A stretch of 64,000 nt of DNA from Antedon mediterranea (Eukaryota; Echinodermata; Crinoidea; Comatulida; Antedonidae): positions 18,570,101 through 18,634,100 of the forward strand of contig NC_092677.1 in the NCBI RefSeq assembly GCF_964355755.1, in the 5' to 3' direction. A model generated the notes under the pieces. The model saw nothing but the letters and a program-made list of their open reading frames with translations, did not search any database and had not been told where the DNA came from. The translations under genes were made by a program, and so were the position numbers. How positions within the stretch are numbered: position 1 is the first letter of the stretch; every line of letters starts with the position of its first letter. Shown here in pieces: positions 11,614-21,390 of this stretch.

Positions 11614-11874
11614 ATAAAGAACTTCCAAATATTATATGTCCTGATAATATAACAAAGGAAACAGATCCTGGAATAGCCTTGACATTAGTAACTTGGAATG
11701 TACCTGTACCAACTGATAATGTAGCAATTTTGCCAACCAGCGCAGTGGCTATTCCTCTCGTTTCTCCTCCTGTAAATATTTATATTACTGGTAATGCAGC
11801 ATATGAGCAAGCTTACACAGCAGAAGATACTTCAGGGAACATTGCTTCCTGTACATTCTATATCACGGTTGAAG
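11614..11874 (+). CDS. Gene 1 HYR exon 1 (intact)
   Basis: The acceptor TTCTTTCCAG precedes the exon and the donor is GAAG|GTACTG. It has 87 codons, phase 1 at both ends. The HYR signature is visible: KELPNIICPDNI, ETDPG, LVTWNVPVPTDN, then a GN..YEQAYTAEDTSGN segment and CTFYITVEG at the end. The two Cys of the HYR fold are in ICP and SCTF. No lesion is visible. Confidence 0.85.
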
Positions 11875-12413
11875 GTACTGTACATTCTTCAGTTTCTGAA
11901 TCTCATGGTTTACACTATTGTTTTAGAAAAACATGAGTATGTTGAAATCGACATCTTACAAGTATTAATATGTTAAAATTTACCAGGGATGACGTTGAAT
12001 TGTTGCATTAAAATATACATTGGGTAATGGTAATATCTGTCAATCATGTGAGAGGTTTGGGTTCAAAACCGTTACCATTTGCTTGTATCTCCAGTCAATG
12101 TTCTATACTCATTGCCTCGTATCTCGTGCTTGATCCGTGTGTGTAAATTCTTCGTGGTACCATAAACGGTATGGTACATGATTAAAAAACCTATGGGATT
12201 ATCTTCCATTTTGCTGATCGTGGTCCTATACACTAAGCCAACTGCGAGAGCAGTCTTTTACCGAAGAGGTCACCTCTGAATACACGATAGACAAGTCAGC
12301 AAAAGTGAGATTTCTGTGGATACAATTTTAAAATAATCTGATTGCTGGTACAAAAGAAAAAAGAAATTCCAATAAATAATTCTCAACATTGTGTATAAAT
12401 ATTTTCTTAACAG
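11875..12413 (+). other. Gene 1 intron
   Basis: Intron of 539 bases between HYR exons 1 and 2. A weak B-box-like stretch (GGGTTCAAAACC near 12059-12070) hints at an old tRNA-derived SINE. Nothing else was seen. Confidence 0.5.
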
Positions 12414-12658
12414 ATAAAGAACCACCTGTGATTACTGACTGTCCTCCGGATATGAATTTTTTTTAATTATTTATTTTTTTGAATTTAATACTGCTACATG
12501 GACAGAACCAACGGCAGAAGATAATGCAGGAACTCCAAAACTTGTAACAACACACAGTAGTGGAAGCAAGTTTTACACAGGTGACACGATTGTAACATAC
12601 ACAGCCGAAGATGGTTTTATGAATACTGCTACGTGTAATTTTACAATAAATGTACAAG
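12414..12658 (+). pseudogene. Gene 1 HYR exon 2, frameshifted
   Basis: The acceptor (CTTAACAG) and donor (CAAG|GTTAGTG) are kept. The start KEPPVITDCPPDMN and the end TATWTEPTAEDNAG...ATCNFTINVQG are good HYR sequence but lie in different frames. They are separated by a T-rich stretch (about 12457-12480) containing an in-frame TAA. The length of 245 bases is not a multiple of three, unlike all its sister exons, so inclusion would break the frame downstream. Confidence 0.8.
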
Positions 12659-13162
12659 GTTAGTGTTAAATTTTAATTAGTTACTACTTCTACTTTTTTT
12701 ATATTTTATATAATTCTTTAAAAAAATATTTCCAAAAACAAAAAACAAACAGGCATCACATAACAATTGTAATAAGATATAAAATGATGTAAAGAAATAA
12801 TCTGGTATGTCATCTTAAAATTAAAATGAAAAGTTCACAAAAAATGAACACAATCTAAGAGCATGTTATTCTTCTACAAGTGAAAATTAATAATGAATTG
12901 ATGATTAATATGCTTACGATATTACTTTACTTTATTGCCAACAAAAACATAAACAATCATCATTAACAAAAGAAGATAAGATTATTAACTTCATATCCCA
13001 AAATGATGGTTTGATCATTTAAACAAAAGTTATAAATCCTAATATTCTAACGATATCTCATATTGTTATTTATTTTAAGTTATACTCTAATAATAAATGT
13101 TTCATAGTATCACTTTTACAATAGGAGAATGATTTATATATATATATGTATGATTTGTTTAG
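12659..13162 (+). other. Gene 1 intron
   Basis: 504 bases, AT-rich, with a TA repeat just before the acceptor at 13161-13162. No further feature was seen. Confidence 0.6.
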
Positions 13163-13414
13163 ATATTGAACCACCAGAGGCGTTGAACTGCCCAGATAAT
13201 GATACCTATAGTACAGACCCTGGAGTTCCTTACAAAAAGACATTAATTGGACAGTACCTGTATTCCAGGATAATGTACCTGGGCTCTTAGATTTACAGCA
13301 GTAATATAAATCCGTCATCAAATACATTTCAACTTGGAACTACAATGGTGACGTATGAATCTACAGACACATCAATGAACACTGGGTATTGTATTTTCTA
13401 AATAACAGTCATTG
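13163..13414 (+). pseudogene. Gene 1 HYR exon 3, multiple lesions
   Basis: Splice sites are present (GTTTAG acceptor, ATTG|GTAAAA donor) and the length is 252 bases. The start IEPPEALNCPDND and STDPG is good HYR sequence. After about 13245 the frame shifts, it shifts again near 13300, and a TAA interrupts the last strand where CIF is followed by ITVIG. At least two compensating indels and two stops make this an unusable exon. Confidence 0.8.
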
Positions 13415-13617
13415 GTAAAAAATTACATTGCTATATTTTTAAAATCCCTCCTCACTCCATTATGACCGCTATATTGGAGCCAAGATGGCGGATAATGGCC
13501 AAATGTCATACAAAAATTCCCAGTACAATTGCGGTCATTTTGATACCCATGTGCGTGCAGTGTGAACATGTGTATAATGAACAAATGTACAAAATCTCTC
13601 TTCTTTTATAATAATAG

Positions 13618-13860
13618 ATGATGAAAACCCACAAATATCCTGTCCTGACAATTGGAATATCCATGCTGGTGACGGGTCATCTGTAGCGGTGGTCAAATGG
13701 TCACTGAATATCATCGATAACACCGATGACTTACGAGTGTCTGGGACCGGTACACAGTACAACCAATCTGGACACGAGTTTCCAATTGGCGTTACAACAT
13801 TAGAGTATGTGGTAACAGATGGATTTGGAAACATGGATAACTGCACTTTTAAAGTAATTG
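13618..13860 (+). pseudogene. Gene 1 HYR exon 4, donor site lost
   Basis: Reading from the acceptor ATAATAG, 81 codons are fully open: DENPQISCPDNW, VKWSLNIIDNTDD, GHEFPIGVTTLEYVVTD, FGNMDNCTFKVI. The expected phase-1 end is at ATTG, but the next bases are TT (13861-13862) followed by a long T run instead of GT. The exon therefore lacks a usable donor at the right phase. An internal GTAATT at 13854 is in the wrong phase. The coding itself is undamaged. Confidence 0.7.
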
Positions 13861-14109
13861 TTATTTTTTTTTTCTCTTTTGTGGCGCAAACACCACTTTT
13901 ATTCACATTCATATTATCTCATATTACATAAAATCGTATTAATTAACTTGTAACATGTTTACATATATGAATTCTGTATTACTCCTTTTTTCATTAATTT
14001 TCTTATATTTTGTTATACACTTGACAGGATCATCATTATCATCTATCCTGTTTTAAAATAGTTCACACATTTTCATTTGTTTGTTTTCATTTTACAACCC
14101 GGATTATAC

Positions 14110-16515
14110 AATATATTTATATACATGATAAAAAAAAAAAACAATAATAGCTCAGTACCACCAGTAACCCGTATCACTGTAATTCTTTTTCGGTTAATCG
14201 TATCAAATTAGAAATTATATTATCATAATCTTATTTCTTAAAGCTACCCATTTTTCTATACTTGTTTCTTTATTGTTATATGTTTCACATTCAATGTTAT
14301 ATAACATATTGCTTTTAAATGAATTCCATAAAGATTTACCCACTGGCTTATTTAGTGCAGATAACATTTTTATTCTATAAATAGTAAATGCTGCAAAAGT
14401 GTAAATATAATCTATTAGCTTATCTCCCGTTCCTAGTATTAATTGTTTAAATGATATATTATTGTGATTTAAACTTACAAAGATACTAAGCATTTTCCTC
14501 CAATATTTCTGAATAAATCTACAACTAAAAAACAAATGATTTTCGTTTTCAATTTCTCCACATTTGTCACACGTTTGTGTTTCCTTAACTTTCCACTGAT
14601 ACAGCCGTTTGTTGGTAGGCAGTATTCTATGTAACATCTTATAATTGAATTGTGCTAGTTTCTTATCTTTCATTTTACATACTTTCCGTAACCAAGAAGT
14701 TTTCCAATCAATGTTGTTATCATTGAAGTACTCTTCCCATTTTAGTTGTGACATTGGAATAATGAAATATTCTTTCACAAACCATGAGTATATTAGTTTG
14801 GTAGTATTAATCTCATACTTGGTCCCAACTAATTCATCATTATCATCACAATTGAAAATATCTACCTCCTTAATAATACGTTTCCATTGAATTGGTATTG
14901 CCTTAATAATGCACAAATACTCATTTAACCAGTTTGTTTTACATTGTAGTTTCACCAGTATTTCGTTTGATGTTAAAAAAGTGTTCTTATTAACAATGTC
15001 TTTAATACTGATAATGCCACTGTCAATCCAATGCTTGTAGAAAAGCGATTTTTTTTTTAGTTTAACGTAGTGGTTTTCCCACAGTTGCTCATTCATTATA
15101 TCGTTATAAGTTTCAGGTTTTTTTTTAGAGATTCTGTTATAATTTATGTAGGCTTTTATCAAAAAACAGTGGAATTTTATCAGAATTAACATCAATAATG
15201 TTATAACATGACATATTAAGTAAAACATTAACATCACATATTTTTTTAATATAATACATTGGAATATTTTTCCATTTAGCACCATCATCATTCTTAATTC
15301 TTTTTAACCAGCCACACATGAGTGCGTTAACATGAAGAGTAAAATCAGGCATTTTAATGCCTCCCATCTCAACATCACCAATTAGAGTTTTTCTTTTTAT
15401 CTTTTCCCTTTTATTGTTCCAAATAAAATTATATATTAGATTTGTAACTTGTGTATATACATATTTTGGAACATCAGTGATATTTGCAGCATATGTTAAT
15501 TTAGATAGTGCAAGACTTTTCAGGATTATTATTCTACCAAAAATTGAGAGATTTCTAGCATTCCATTGTTTTAAAGTCTTTTCTAGCTCTATTAATTTAA
15601 CATCCCAGTTTTTTCTGGTACATTCTTCTGTATTATACCCTACATATATGCCTAAAATTTTGATCGGGTGTTTTACCCAATTTAATTCTAAAGGTCTATC
15701 TATTCTGTTCTTCCATTTACCAATCCAAAAAGCATTGGTTTTTTTTTTATTTAGTGTCATTCCAGATACTTCACAAAAACGTTCAATTACACTGACTGCT
15801 GACTTAATACTTTTGTCATTACCAACATACAAAACAGTATCATCGGCTAATTGGCTTATTCTAGCTTCTATGTTATTTTCATTATTTGGAAGTTTAATAC
15901 CCTTATAGTCATCTTTGTTTCTTATTCTAGATGCCATTACTTCAACCACTAAAATGAATAACAGAGCAGATAGAGGACAACCTTGTCTAATACCTCTTTC
16001 CATTTTAAAATTGTTTGAAACCCAACCATTGTTAACTGTGACACATTCAACGTTATTGTATAATACTTTTACCCAGTTACAAAAGAACATTCCAAAGTTA
16101 AACTTTTCTAGAACATTGAACATAAAATCTCTACTAATAGAGTCAAAAGCCTTCTTAAATCTACGGTAATTATTGCCCCTTCGATATCATTACACTCTGT
16201 ATAATAAAGCAGGTCTTCTATTAACCGAATGTTTTCACCAGCGAAACGGCCTTTTATATAACCTTTTTGGTCTGAACTTACTATTGATTTAATAACCATT
16301 TTAAGTCTGTTACTTATTACATGTGCAAGAATTTTGTAATCGGTGTTTAAGAGGGTAATGGGACGCCAATTATTCAAATTTTCTCTTTCTCCATCCTTGA
16401 ACAAAAGGGTGATTACACCTCGTTTTTGCGAAAAGGATAATTCTTGAGAATTATAACTTTCATTTAACGCATCGCAAATTAAATGTTTAATATTATTCCA
16501 AAAGAACACATAAAA
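14110..16515 (-). mobile_element. Tx1/L1-like LINE, 5' truncated, inside gene 1 intron
   Basis: The RT reads right to left in three frames. At 16108-16509 lies the N-terminal RT (NNWRPITLLNTDYKILAHVI, SDQKGYIKGR). At 15137-16123 lies the palm, with RGIRQGCPLSALLFILVVE and an LADD active site near 15835-15855. At 14215-15291 lies the C-terminal zf-RVT-like zinc segment CDKCGEIENENHLFFSC. The QGCPLS and zf-RVT motifs place it in the L1/Tx1 group. Frameshifts near 16150 and 15170 break it. The endonuclease is missing, as in typical 5'-truncated copies. It lies opposite to gene 1 and was inserted in the intron between HYR exons 4 and 5. Confidence 0.85.
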
Positions 16516-16677
16516 TTCAACACTTAGACCAATTAATTGTTATAGGTACGACTTTTTATTCATTTGTTACGGTATACCATGAGAGTGTTATGCATCAAAC
16601 CGCCACTTTCTTAACATAGCAAGCATTAAATACTGTTATGTTGTAATACCTAATATTTGAATTTATACTTTCTATAG

Positions 16678-16920
16678 ATGAGCAAGATCCAGTATTTAAA
16701 ACATGTCCAGATAGTATTATTACAGAAACTGATCCGAGGGCATCAACTACACGTGTAAGTTGGGACACTCCTGACATTGAAGATAACTCAGGTCAAGTGT
16801 CACTAGTTGCGTCAACGAGTCCTGATAGTTCGTTTAATATTGGAACCACTTCTGTTGTATACATTGCTAGTGATAACAGCAATAACATTGCAATATGTTC
16901 ATTTAATGTCACTGTTGAAG
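16678..16920 (+). CDS. Gene 1 HYR exon 5 (intact)
   Basis: Acceptor TTTCTATAG, donor GAAG|GTAATT, 81 codons, phase 1-1. EQDPVFKTCPDSI, ETDPRAS, RVSWDTPDIEDNSG, FNIGTTSVVYIASDNSNN and CSFNVTVEG match the HYR pattern throughout. No lesion is visible. Confidence 0.88.
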
Positions 16921-17044
16921 GTAATTCAGATAAAAGAATGTTTACAATAATTATGTATTCGAAATGTTACAATATTACACAAAACCTAATTTATATGTAA
17001 GTGCTGGACAAAAATAATTATTAACACAATTGTTGTTCTAATAG

Positions 17045-17284
17045 ATACCGAAGCGCCTGTTTTAGAGTGTCCTCGTGACATCATTGATGTAGCAACCACC
17101 ACATTGGGAATCAGCATTACTTGGCCAGATCCCAGATATACTGATAATTCGGAAAAATCTGTAAATATAAGTTCAACACGAACATCAGGAGATGTATTTA
17201 CTTTTGGGACACATACTGTAACGTACACTGGAATTGACCAATCAGAAAACAGCGGTACATGTCAATTTGAAATCAAAATAGGAG
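17045..17284 (+). CDS. Gene 1 HYR exon 6 (intact, GC donor)
   Basis: 80 codons, phase 1-1: TEAPVLECPRDI, ISITWPDPRYTDNS, FTFGTHTVTYTGIDQSEN, CQFEIKIGG. The donor reads GGAG|GCAAGT, a GC-AG intron with an otherwise perfect consensus, which is what tolerated GC donors need. No GT at the correct phase lies nearby. Confidence 0.85.
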
Positions 17285-17630
17285 GCAAGTATTATGAATG
17301 TTCAAAAGATTTTAATCTTTTGAACAGAAATTGATAGACACAGAAAGCGGAAAGAAGTATTGTCTGAAAATTGTTTTCATTGAATCTTCACTAGTCAAGC
17401 CTGCTACATCAACGAAAAACAATTTTTAGACAATACTTTACTGTACAATAAACCTCAAACCTCAAATAACCCAATTCAAGGTTAGGTTTAATTTGTAATT
17501 CTCTGAATATTAAATAAGAATCCGATACAAAACTGGCACATTTGTATTATATTTAAGTTTGTTTGCTAATAAACAAATCAAAAGCATCTTGTATAGGTTA
17601 TAATTGATGTTGCAATATTTATTTTCACAG
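17285..17630 (+). other. Gene 1 GC-AG intron
   Basis: 346 bases from the GC donor to the acceptor TTTCACAG. No other feature was seen. Confidence 0.6.
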
Positions 17631-17744
17631 ATTCGTGTACTTCTTCACCTTGGCAAAATGGAGGAACCTGTGCACAGTTAGAGATAGACTTTGAATGCAA
17701 CTGTCCTGTATTATATGAAGGAAACTTATTTCAAATACCACCAG
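17631..17744 (+). CDS. Gene 1 degenerate EGF-like exon
   Basis: 38 codons, phase 1-1, reading CTSSPWQNGGTC, then FECNCPVLYEGN. The NGGTC core and C-x-C pair are those of an EGF domain (C1-PC2-NGGTC3-C4-x-C5-C6). The position of C2 is Trp, and C6 is absent before the donor ACCAG|GTATCT. With only four of six cysteines it can form at most part of the usual disulfide set. It lies between the HYR array and the Ig exon. Confidence 0.7.
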
Positions 17745-18063
17745 GTATCTATAATAACCAAGTTGGTAATCTCGTAGTACTAGACCGAATTGTATCCTAT
17801 TTGTTATTTTGCATTGTATCTAAAACTTCCTGTTTCACATTGTTATTTAGGAACGAGGGGCCATTTCATTATTTTGAATGTTTTCTTATTATTTGCCAGC
17901 AGTAAAAACAAGCAATTATAGAATAATACATTTGTAACGATGATTCATGATGCAATTTTGCTTCACTAATATTTAGTGAGGTTAATAAACAATAGGAATT
18001 TGAAACCAATATATCAGACCAATTTCAAATACAACTAGTATACATATATTACATAATATTTAG
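17745..18063 (+). other. Gene 1 intron
   Basis: 319 bases ending at acceptor ATATTTAG. Nothing was recognised in it. Confidence 0.6.
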
Positions 18064-18330
18064 GTGAGCCAACAGCAGAAATTCAACCTTTATCGAAGAG
18101 TGTTAATTTGCAAAGTACAGTCACATTTGAATGTATTATAACTTACTCAATTGATTGGCGTTGGTATAAAGACGACGTTGAACTCTCATCTGAAACACAA
18201 AGTCTAAAGTTCTTCACAATTAATGAAGTTGGTCTGGAAAATCAAGGCTATTATTACTGCAAAGCGTTTGGAGTATCACCACATGTTGGCGAAACAGATA
18301 ATTCAATGAAAGCAGTTCTTGTTGTTAAAG
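18064..18330 (+). CDS. Gene 1 Ig-domain exon
   Basis: 89 codons, phase 1-1 (AAAG|GTACAC donor). It is an immunoglobulin fold: VTFECIITYSIDWRWYKDD gives the first Cys and the core Trp. INEVGLENQGYYYCKAFG gives the second Cys in the Y-x-C context. The C-terminal strand is MKAVLVVKG. It is likely an extracellular adhesion or ligand-binding module just before the SEA domain. No lesion is visible. Confidence 0.85.
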
Positions 18331-19106
18331 GTACACTTATTACAGTACTTACTTCAAAGCTACTAGAAAATAGACACATATTGTAATTTAAAAAGGGATC
18401 ATTATAAAGATACTGTCTGTTCAGAGGTGCATTATGAAATAATTTGATATCCTCATAAGGAATATTTTTCTCTCAGTTTATATTTTCAAATAAATAGTCC
18501 AGAAAAAAAAAATAGATATACAGTAGATATAAACTTGTAACTCTAGAAAAGGGAATAACACTCAGACATACGTGTTAATGTCATGTCGACCAATCAAGTT
18601 CTGGTATTCAATACCTTAACATATACTTAGCGGTGTAATAAAACATTTGAGATCCACCGAGGGGTTTTCTTTGTCTTGGATATCAAATTGTACAACGATA
18701 GACAAGGCAGTATGTGTTATATTACATTTTCCCAGTTTAGTCCTACTTTAGGTAAAAAAGACTGTTTCCAGTTACTTAGATCAAATATGCACTGGAATCT
18801 TACCCTTATGCTTTTGTATTAACATAGAATGTGTAGTATTAGAAAAACATATAAAATTATGTTAAGTAACATCAATTGAAGTTTTTTTATGCATTCAACG
18901 AAAGGGTATAATTAAAATCTTTTTTCACATGTTATAGATTTTAACATTCATTATCATTATAGATTGCATTATATGAAACATAGATATATTTAGTATTCTT
19001 TAGAAATAGCTATTGCTATTGAATAATATGGTTCAGTACTATATTATTTACAATTCTTACTAACTTTGTATCTATTATTATACAAATGCTATTGCTGTGC
19101 CAACAG
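18331..19106 (+). other. Gene 1 intron
   Basis: 776 bases, AT-rich, no second Ig exon visible. Confidence 0.55.
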
Positions 19107-19198
19107 TGTTAACTTTCCTCAATTTTCGATTTACTTCGGCAATGAACAACCCTTCCTCTGAAGAATTCAAAAACACTTCTACTATAATTGCAAATTTG
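19107..19198 (+). CDS. Gene 1 SEA domain, first exon
   Basis: Preceded by GCCAACAG, followed by TTTG|GTAGGT. It joins the Ig exon in phase 1 and ends in phase 0. It reads VLTFLNFRFTSAMNNPSSEEF then NTSTIIANL, a typical SEA opening (strand, then S-x-x-F-x helix). Confidence 0.65.
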
Positions 19199-19498
19199 GT
19201 AGGTTTGTATTAGCTTATTTTCTTTGAAAATGGTTAAAACATTATTTAATATAGCCTGAGCATATTATCGCCTTCTCTGATTATTTTACATCTACGGTTT
19301 TCACATTATTTTAGTTTGTCAGTTTATTCATCTCTATTGATTGATTTTCATTCGATATTCAATCAAAATGGTAATGGATGCATATACATAATAAAAAAAT
19401 AGGCTGTTATTATCTTTTGATATTATAGGCTTGAAAGAAATGTTCATGTCCGTTTCTTCCTAAATGTCATGATGTCATACTTCCTTTTATGTTTACAG
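19199..19498 (+). other. Gene 1 intron
   Basis: 300 bases between the two SEA exons. No feature was seen. Confidence 0.55.
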
Positions 19499-19702
19499 TT
19501 AACTGAGAGCATAAGTATAAGTGATATATTTGTTCAAGTTTGTACTCTAAGATCTTGAAGCGTGATTGCTAATATCAACATATACACACCAAGTTCGGAT
19601 GTATCGTATGACAACTTCAGCAAAAGTTTATCAGAAGAGTTTACAAAGTTAGGAAATGAAGGAACTATAGATGCTGATAATATTGCCATATTTAGCACAC
19701 AG
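19499..19702 (+). pseudogene. Gene 1 SEA domain, second exon, premature stop
   Basis: 68 codons, phase 0-0, acceptor GTTTACAG, donor ACAG|GTAAGA. The translation runs LTESISISDIFVQVCTLRS, stop, SVIANINIYTPSS and on to DADNIAIFSTQ. In SEA domains this place holds the G-S-V-x-x autoproteolysis site, so the TGA at 19556-19558 replaces the codon expected to be GGA (Gly). The rest of the exon is open. The stop truncates the protein before any membrane anchor. Confidence 0.7.
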
Positions 19703-19844
19703 GTAAGAACTTGCATTTAGATTTTTGTTTTACGTTTTGTATAAAAATGCATTTGAAATGAGGAAAATCATGGACCGTTATGTTGTGTTTATATAATCCA
19801 TTAAAAAAAAAATAAATGGGTTCATTCATTTATTTATTAAAGAG
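19703..19844 (+). other. Gene 1 intron
   Basis: 142 bases. The acceptor is chosen as AAAGAG|AGT because it keeps phase 0 and an open frame. Confidence 0.5.
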
Positions 19845-19944
19845 AGTTGTGAAAAGGAGATAATAGATGACTTAACATTCAAAACTACTGATGCTGGTCA
19901 AAATGCATCCTCCAAGGAAGTTTGTCCAGAATCTAAAATTAATT
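19845..19944 (+). CDS. Gene 1 Cys-rich exon a
   Basis: Reads SCEKEIIDDLTFKTTD then NASSKEVCPESKIN, 33 codons plus one base, donor AATT|GTAAGT. Together with the next exon it forms a Cys/Trp segment resembling the hormone-receptor-motif region that precedes GAIN domains in adhesion GPCRs. The likeness is weak and rests on Cys spacing only. Confidence 0.55.
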
Positions 19945-20252
19945 GTAAGTTTGAATTTTTTTCTATAATTTATATAATTTTATGTTTGGTAAAATAATTG
20001 CATGGATGAATGATTTTAACTAATGCATTATTTTCCTAATCTACAAATCAAGTGAATTGTATCGTTTGTGTAAAGCAGCAGATTAAATGATTGTACAACA
20101 TTTTACTTTGGACTGAGCACCAAACACTTGGAATTATGATCAACTACTGACGTATTACAAGACTGTAGTGAGTCTATTTCTTTTTACACCCGGAAGAGCC
20201 CAGTGATCATTCATTTTAAGACTAAAATATTCTATCTTATTTCCACAAATAG

Positions 20253-20380
20253 ATGGTATGCCTCTAGGCTTGTGTACATGCTATAGTGATGGACTGTCGG
20301 CTGCTGTGTGGCAGGATGTAATATTACAAGACTGTGGTAGAGATGCTACAGCCAATGAACTTTTAGAAAGGTTAACTATG
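20253..20380 (+). CDS. Gene 1 Cys-rich exon b (last exon seen)
   Basis: Continues in phase with MPLGLCTCYSDGL, AAVWQDVILQDCGRDATANE and LLERLTM before donor ATG|GTAAGT. The C-x-C, W and D-C pattern fits an HRM-like unit running into a helical start, as at the beginning of a GAIN domain. No following exon could be recognised, although the donor is good, so the gene is either truncated or continues with exons I cannot see. Confidence 0.55.
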
Positions 20381-20700
20381 GTAAGTTACACATTTGTAGT
20401 GGATTTAGATTGAATCGAAGAAAGTGATAAAATAGATCTATTGAAACAAGTGCTTAGATTAAGAATAATGTTTACCATTTCTCTTACCTACTAACATATG
20501 TTGTATTAGCAGGAATGATATTCCAACTTTAATGTTCTGATATTAGAGATATTTCAAGTTCACTGCTCTGATATTATAAATATTAGTACAAATTCACCAT
20601 TATTTTGTTTATGTTACTGTTTTGTGTATTATAAATGAATTTCTAATTTTTGTTTCTAATTATAAATATATCTGAAAAATGTTTAGTATTCTGTTGAAAC
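20381..20700. other. Sequence after last gene 1 exon
   Basis: AT-rich, with a loose repeat of a 'gatattagagatatttcaagttc'-like motif around 20540-20580. No exon was recognised. Confidence 0.4.
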
Positions 20701-20705
20701 ATATT

Positions 20706-21012
20706 GACGACGTATGACAAATAATAAATATATTATTTGTCATACGTCAGGCCAGGTATCGTTGTCATACGTCAGGGCAGGTATTCGGCTATGTACAGTG
20801 GAATCAAAATTCTGCCCTGAAGGATGAAAAATAATATATTTATTATTTGTCATACGTCAGGGCAGGTATACGGCTATGTACAGTGGGATCATAAAATACC
20901 TGCCCTGAAGGATGACAAATAATATATTTATTATTTGTCATACGTCGTCAGGGCAGGTATACGACGGCTATGTAGCCTACAGTCAGTGGAATCATACAAT
21001 CCTGCCCTGACG
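20706..21012. repeat. Tandem array of palindromic units
   Basis: About three units, each an imperfect inverted repeat with arms around ATTTGTCATACGTCAGGGCA and TGCCCTGAAGGATGACAAAT, separated by a centre containing GGCTATGTACAGTGG. The first unit is collapsed into a tight palindrome (20707-20745). Such arrays form hairpins and are likely tandem copies of a MITE-like sequence. Confidence 0.8.
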
Positions 21013-21390
21013 GATTAATTATTATTAATTATATTTATTAATTAAATAATACAGTGGATTCCGGAATAGTAGGCATGATAGTTCGTTTACGATGATTCTC
21101 CTTTTTCCTACAGCATAAACATAACCCGATTATACTATCTTTTTCAACTGCTGCAAATGTTTGGTACACTTTCATTTCATGTGTATTATAGCCTATATAG
21201 CTGTGGGATGGTATGAGAAAGCGATATATATTTAAGTAATACGGTATAAAATAGCGATGTGCGAGTAATATACTACATGGCCGGATCGCAAATAAAATAC
21301 GATATATATATTATGACGTAGTAGATATCTACACATGCGTAGAAGAACTCCTGGTTTGGAGTAGGGAGATTTAGATCCTTCCGGAGCGGA
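21013..21390. other. Unannotated spacer
   Basis: AT-rich at the left, with no exon, RNA gene or element boundary that I can support. Confidence 0.4.

Larger units (their letters stand above)
11614..20380 (+). pseudogene. Gene 1: HYR6-EGF-Ig-SEA-Cys-rich multi-exon gene, decaying
   Basis: Eleven or twelve plus-strand exons encode six HYR domains, a short EGF-like unit, an Ig domain, a SEA domain (two exons) and a Cys/Trp-containing segment (two exons). HYR domains are Ig-fold adhesion modules. The Ig-SEA-Cys-rich order recalls ectodomains of ADGRF-type adhesion GPCRs, but neither a GAIN/GPS region nor seven membrane helices was found to the right. No signal-peptide exon was found on the left. 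Lesions: HYR 2 has a frameshift and stop, HYR 3 has stops and frameshifts, HYR 4 has lost its donor, and the second SEA exon has a TGA. Because the HYR exons are all phase 1-1, damaged ones could be skipped, but the SEA exon stop (phase 0-0) would truncate the protein. Confidence 0.65.

Noticed and set aside
12059-12070. tRNA or SINE from a B-box-like word
   Set aside because: No convincing A box at the right distance and no second copy in the window.
19556-19558. Selenocysteine codon in the SEA exon
   Set aside because: The position corresponds to the cleavage glycine (GGA one base away), and other lesions in gene 1 support plain decay. No SECIS element was identified.
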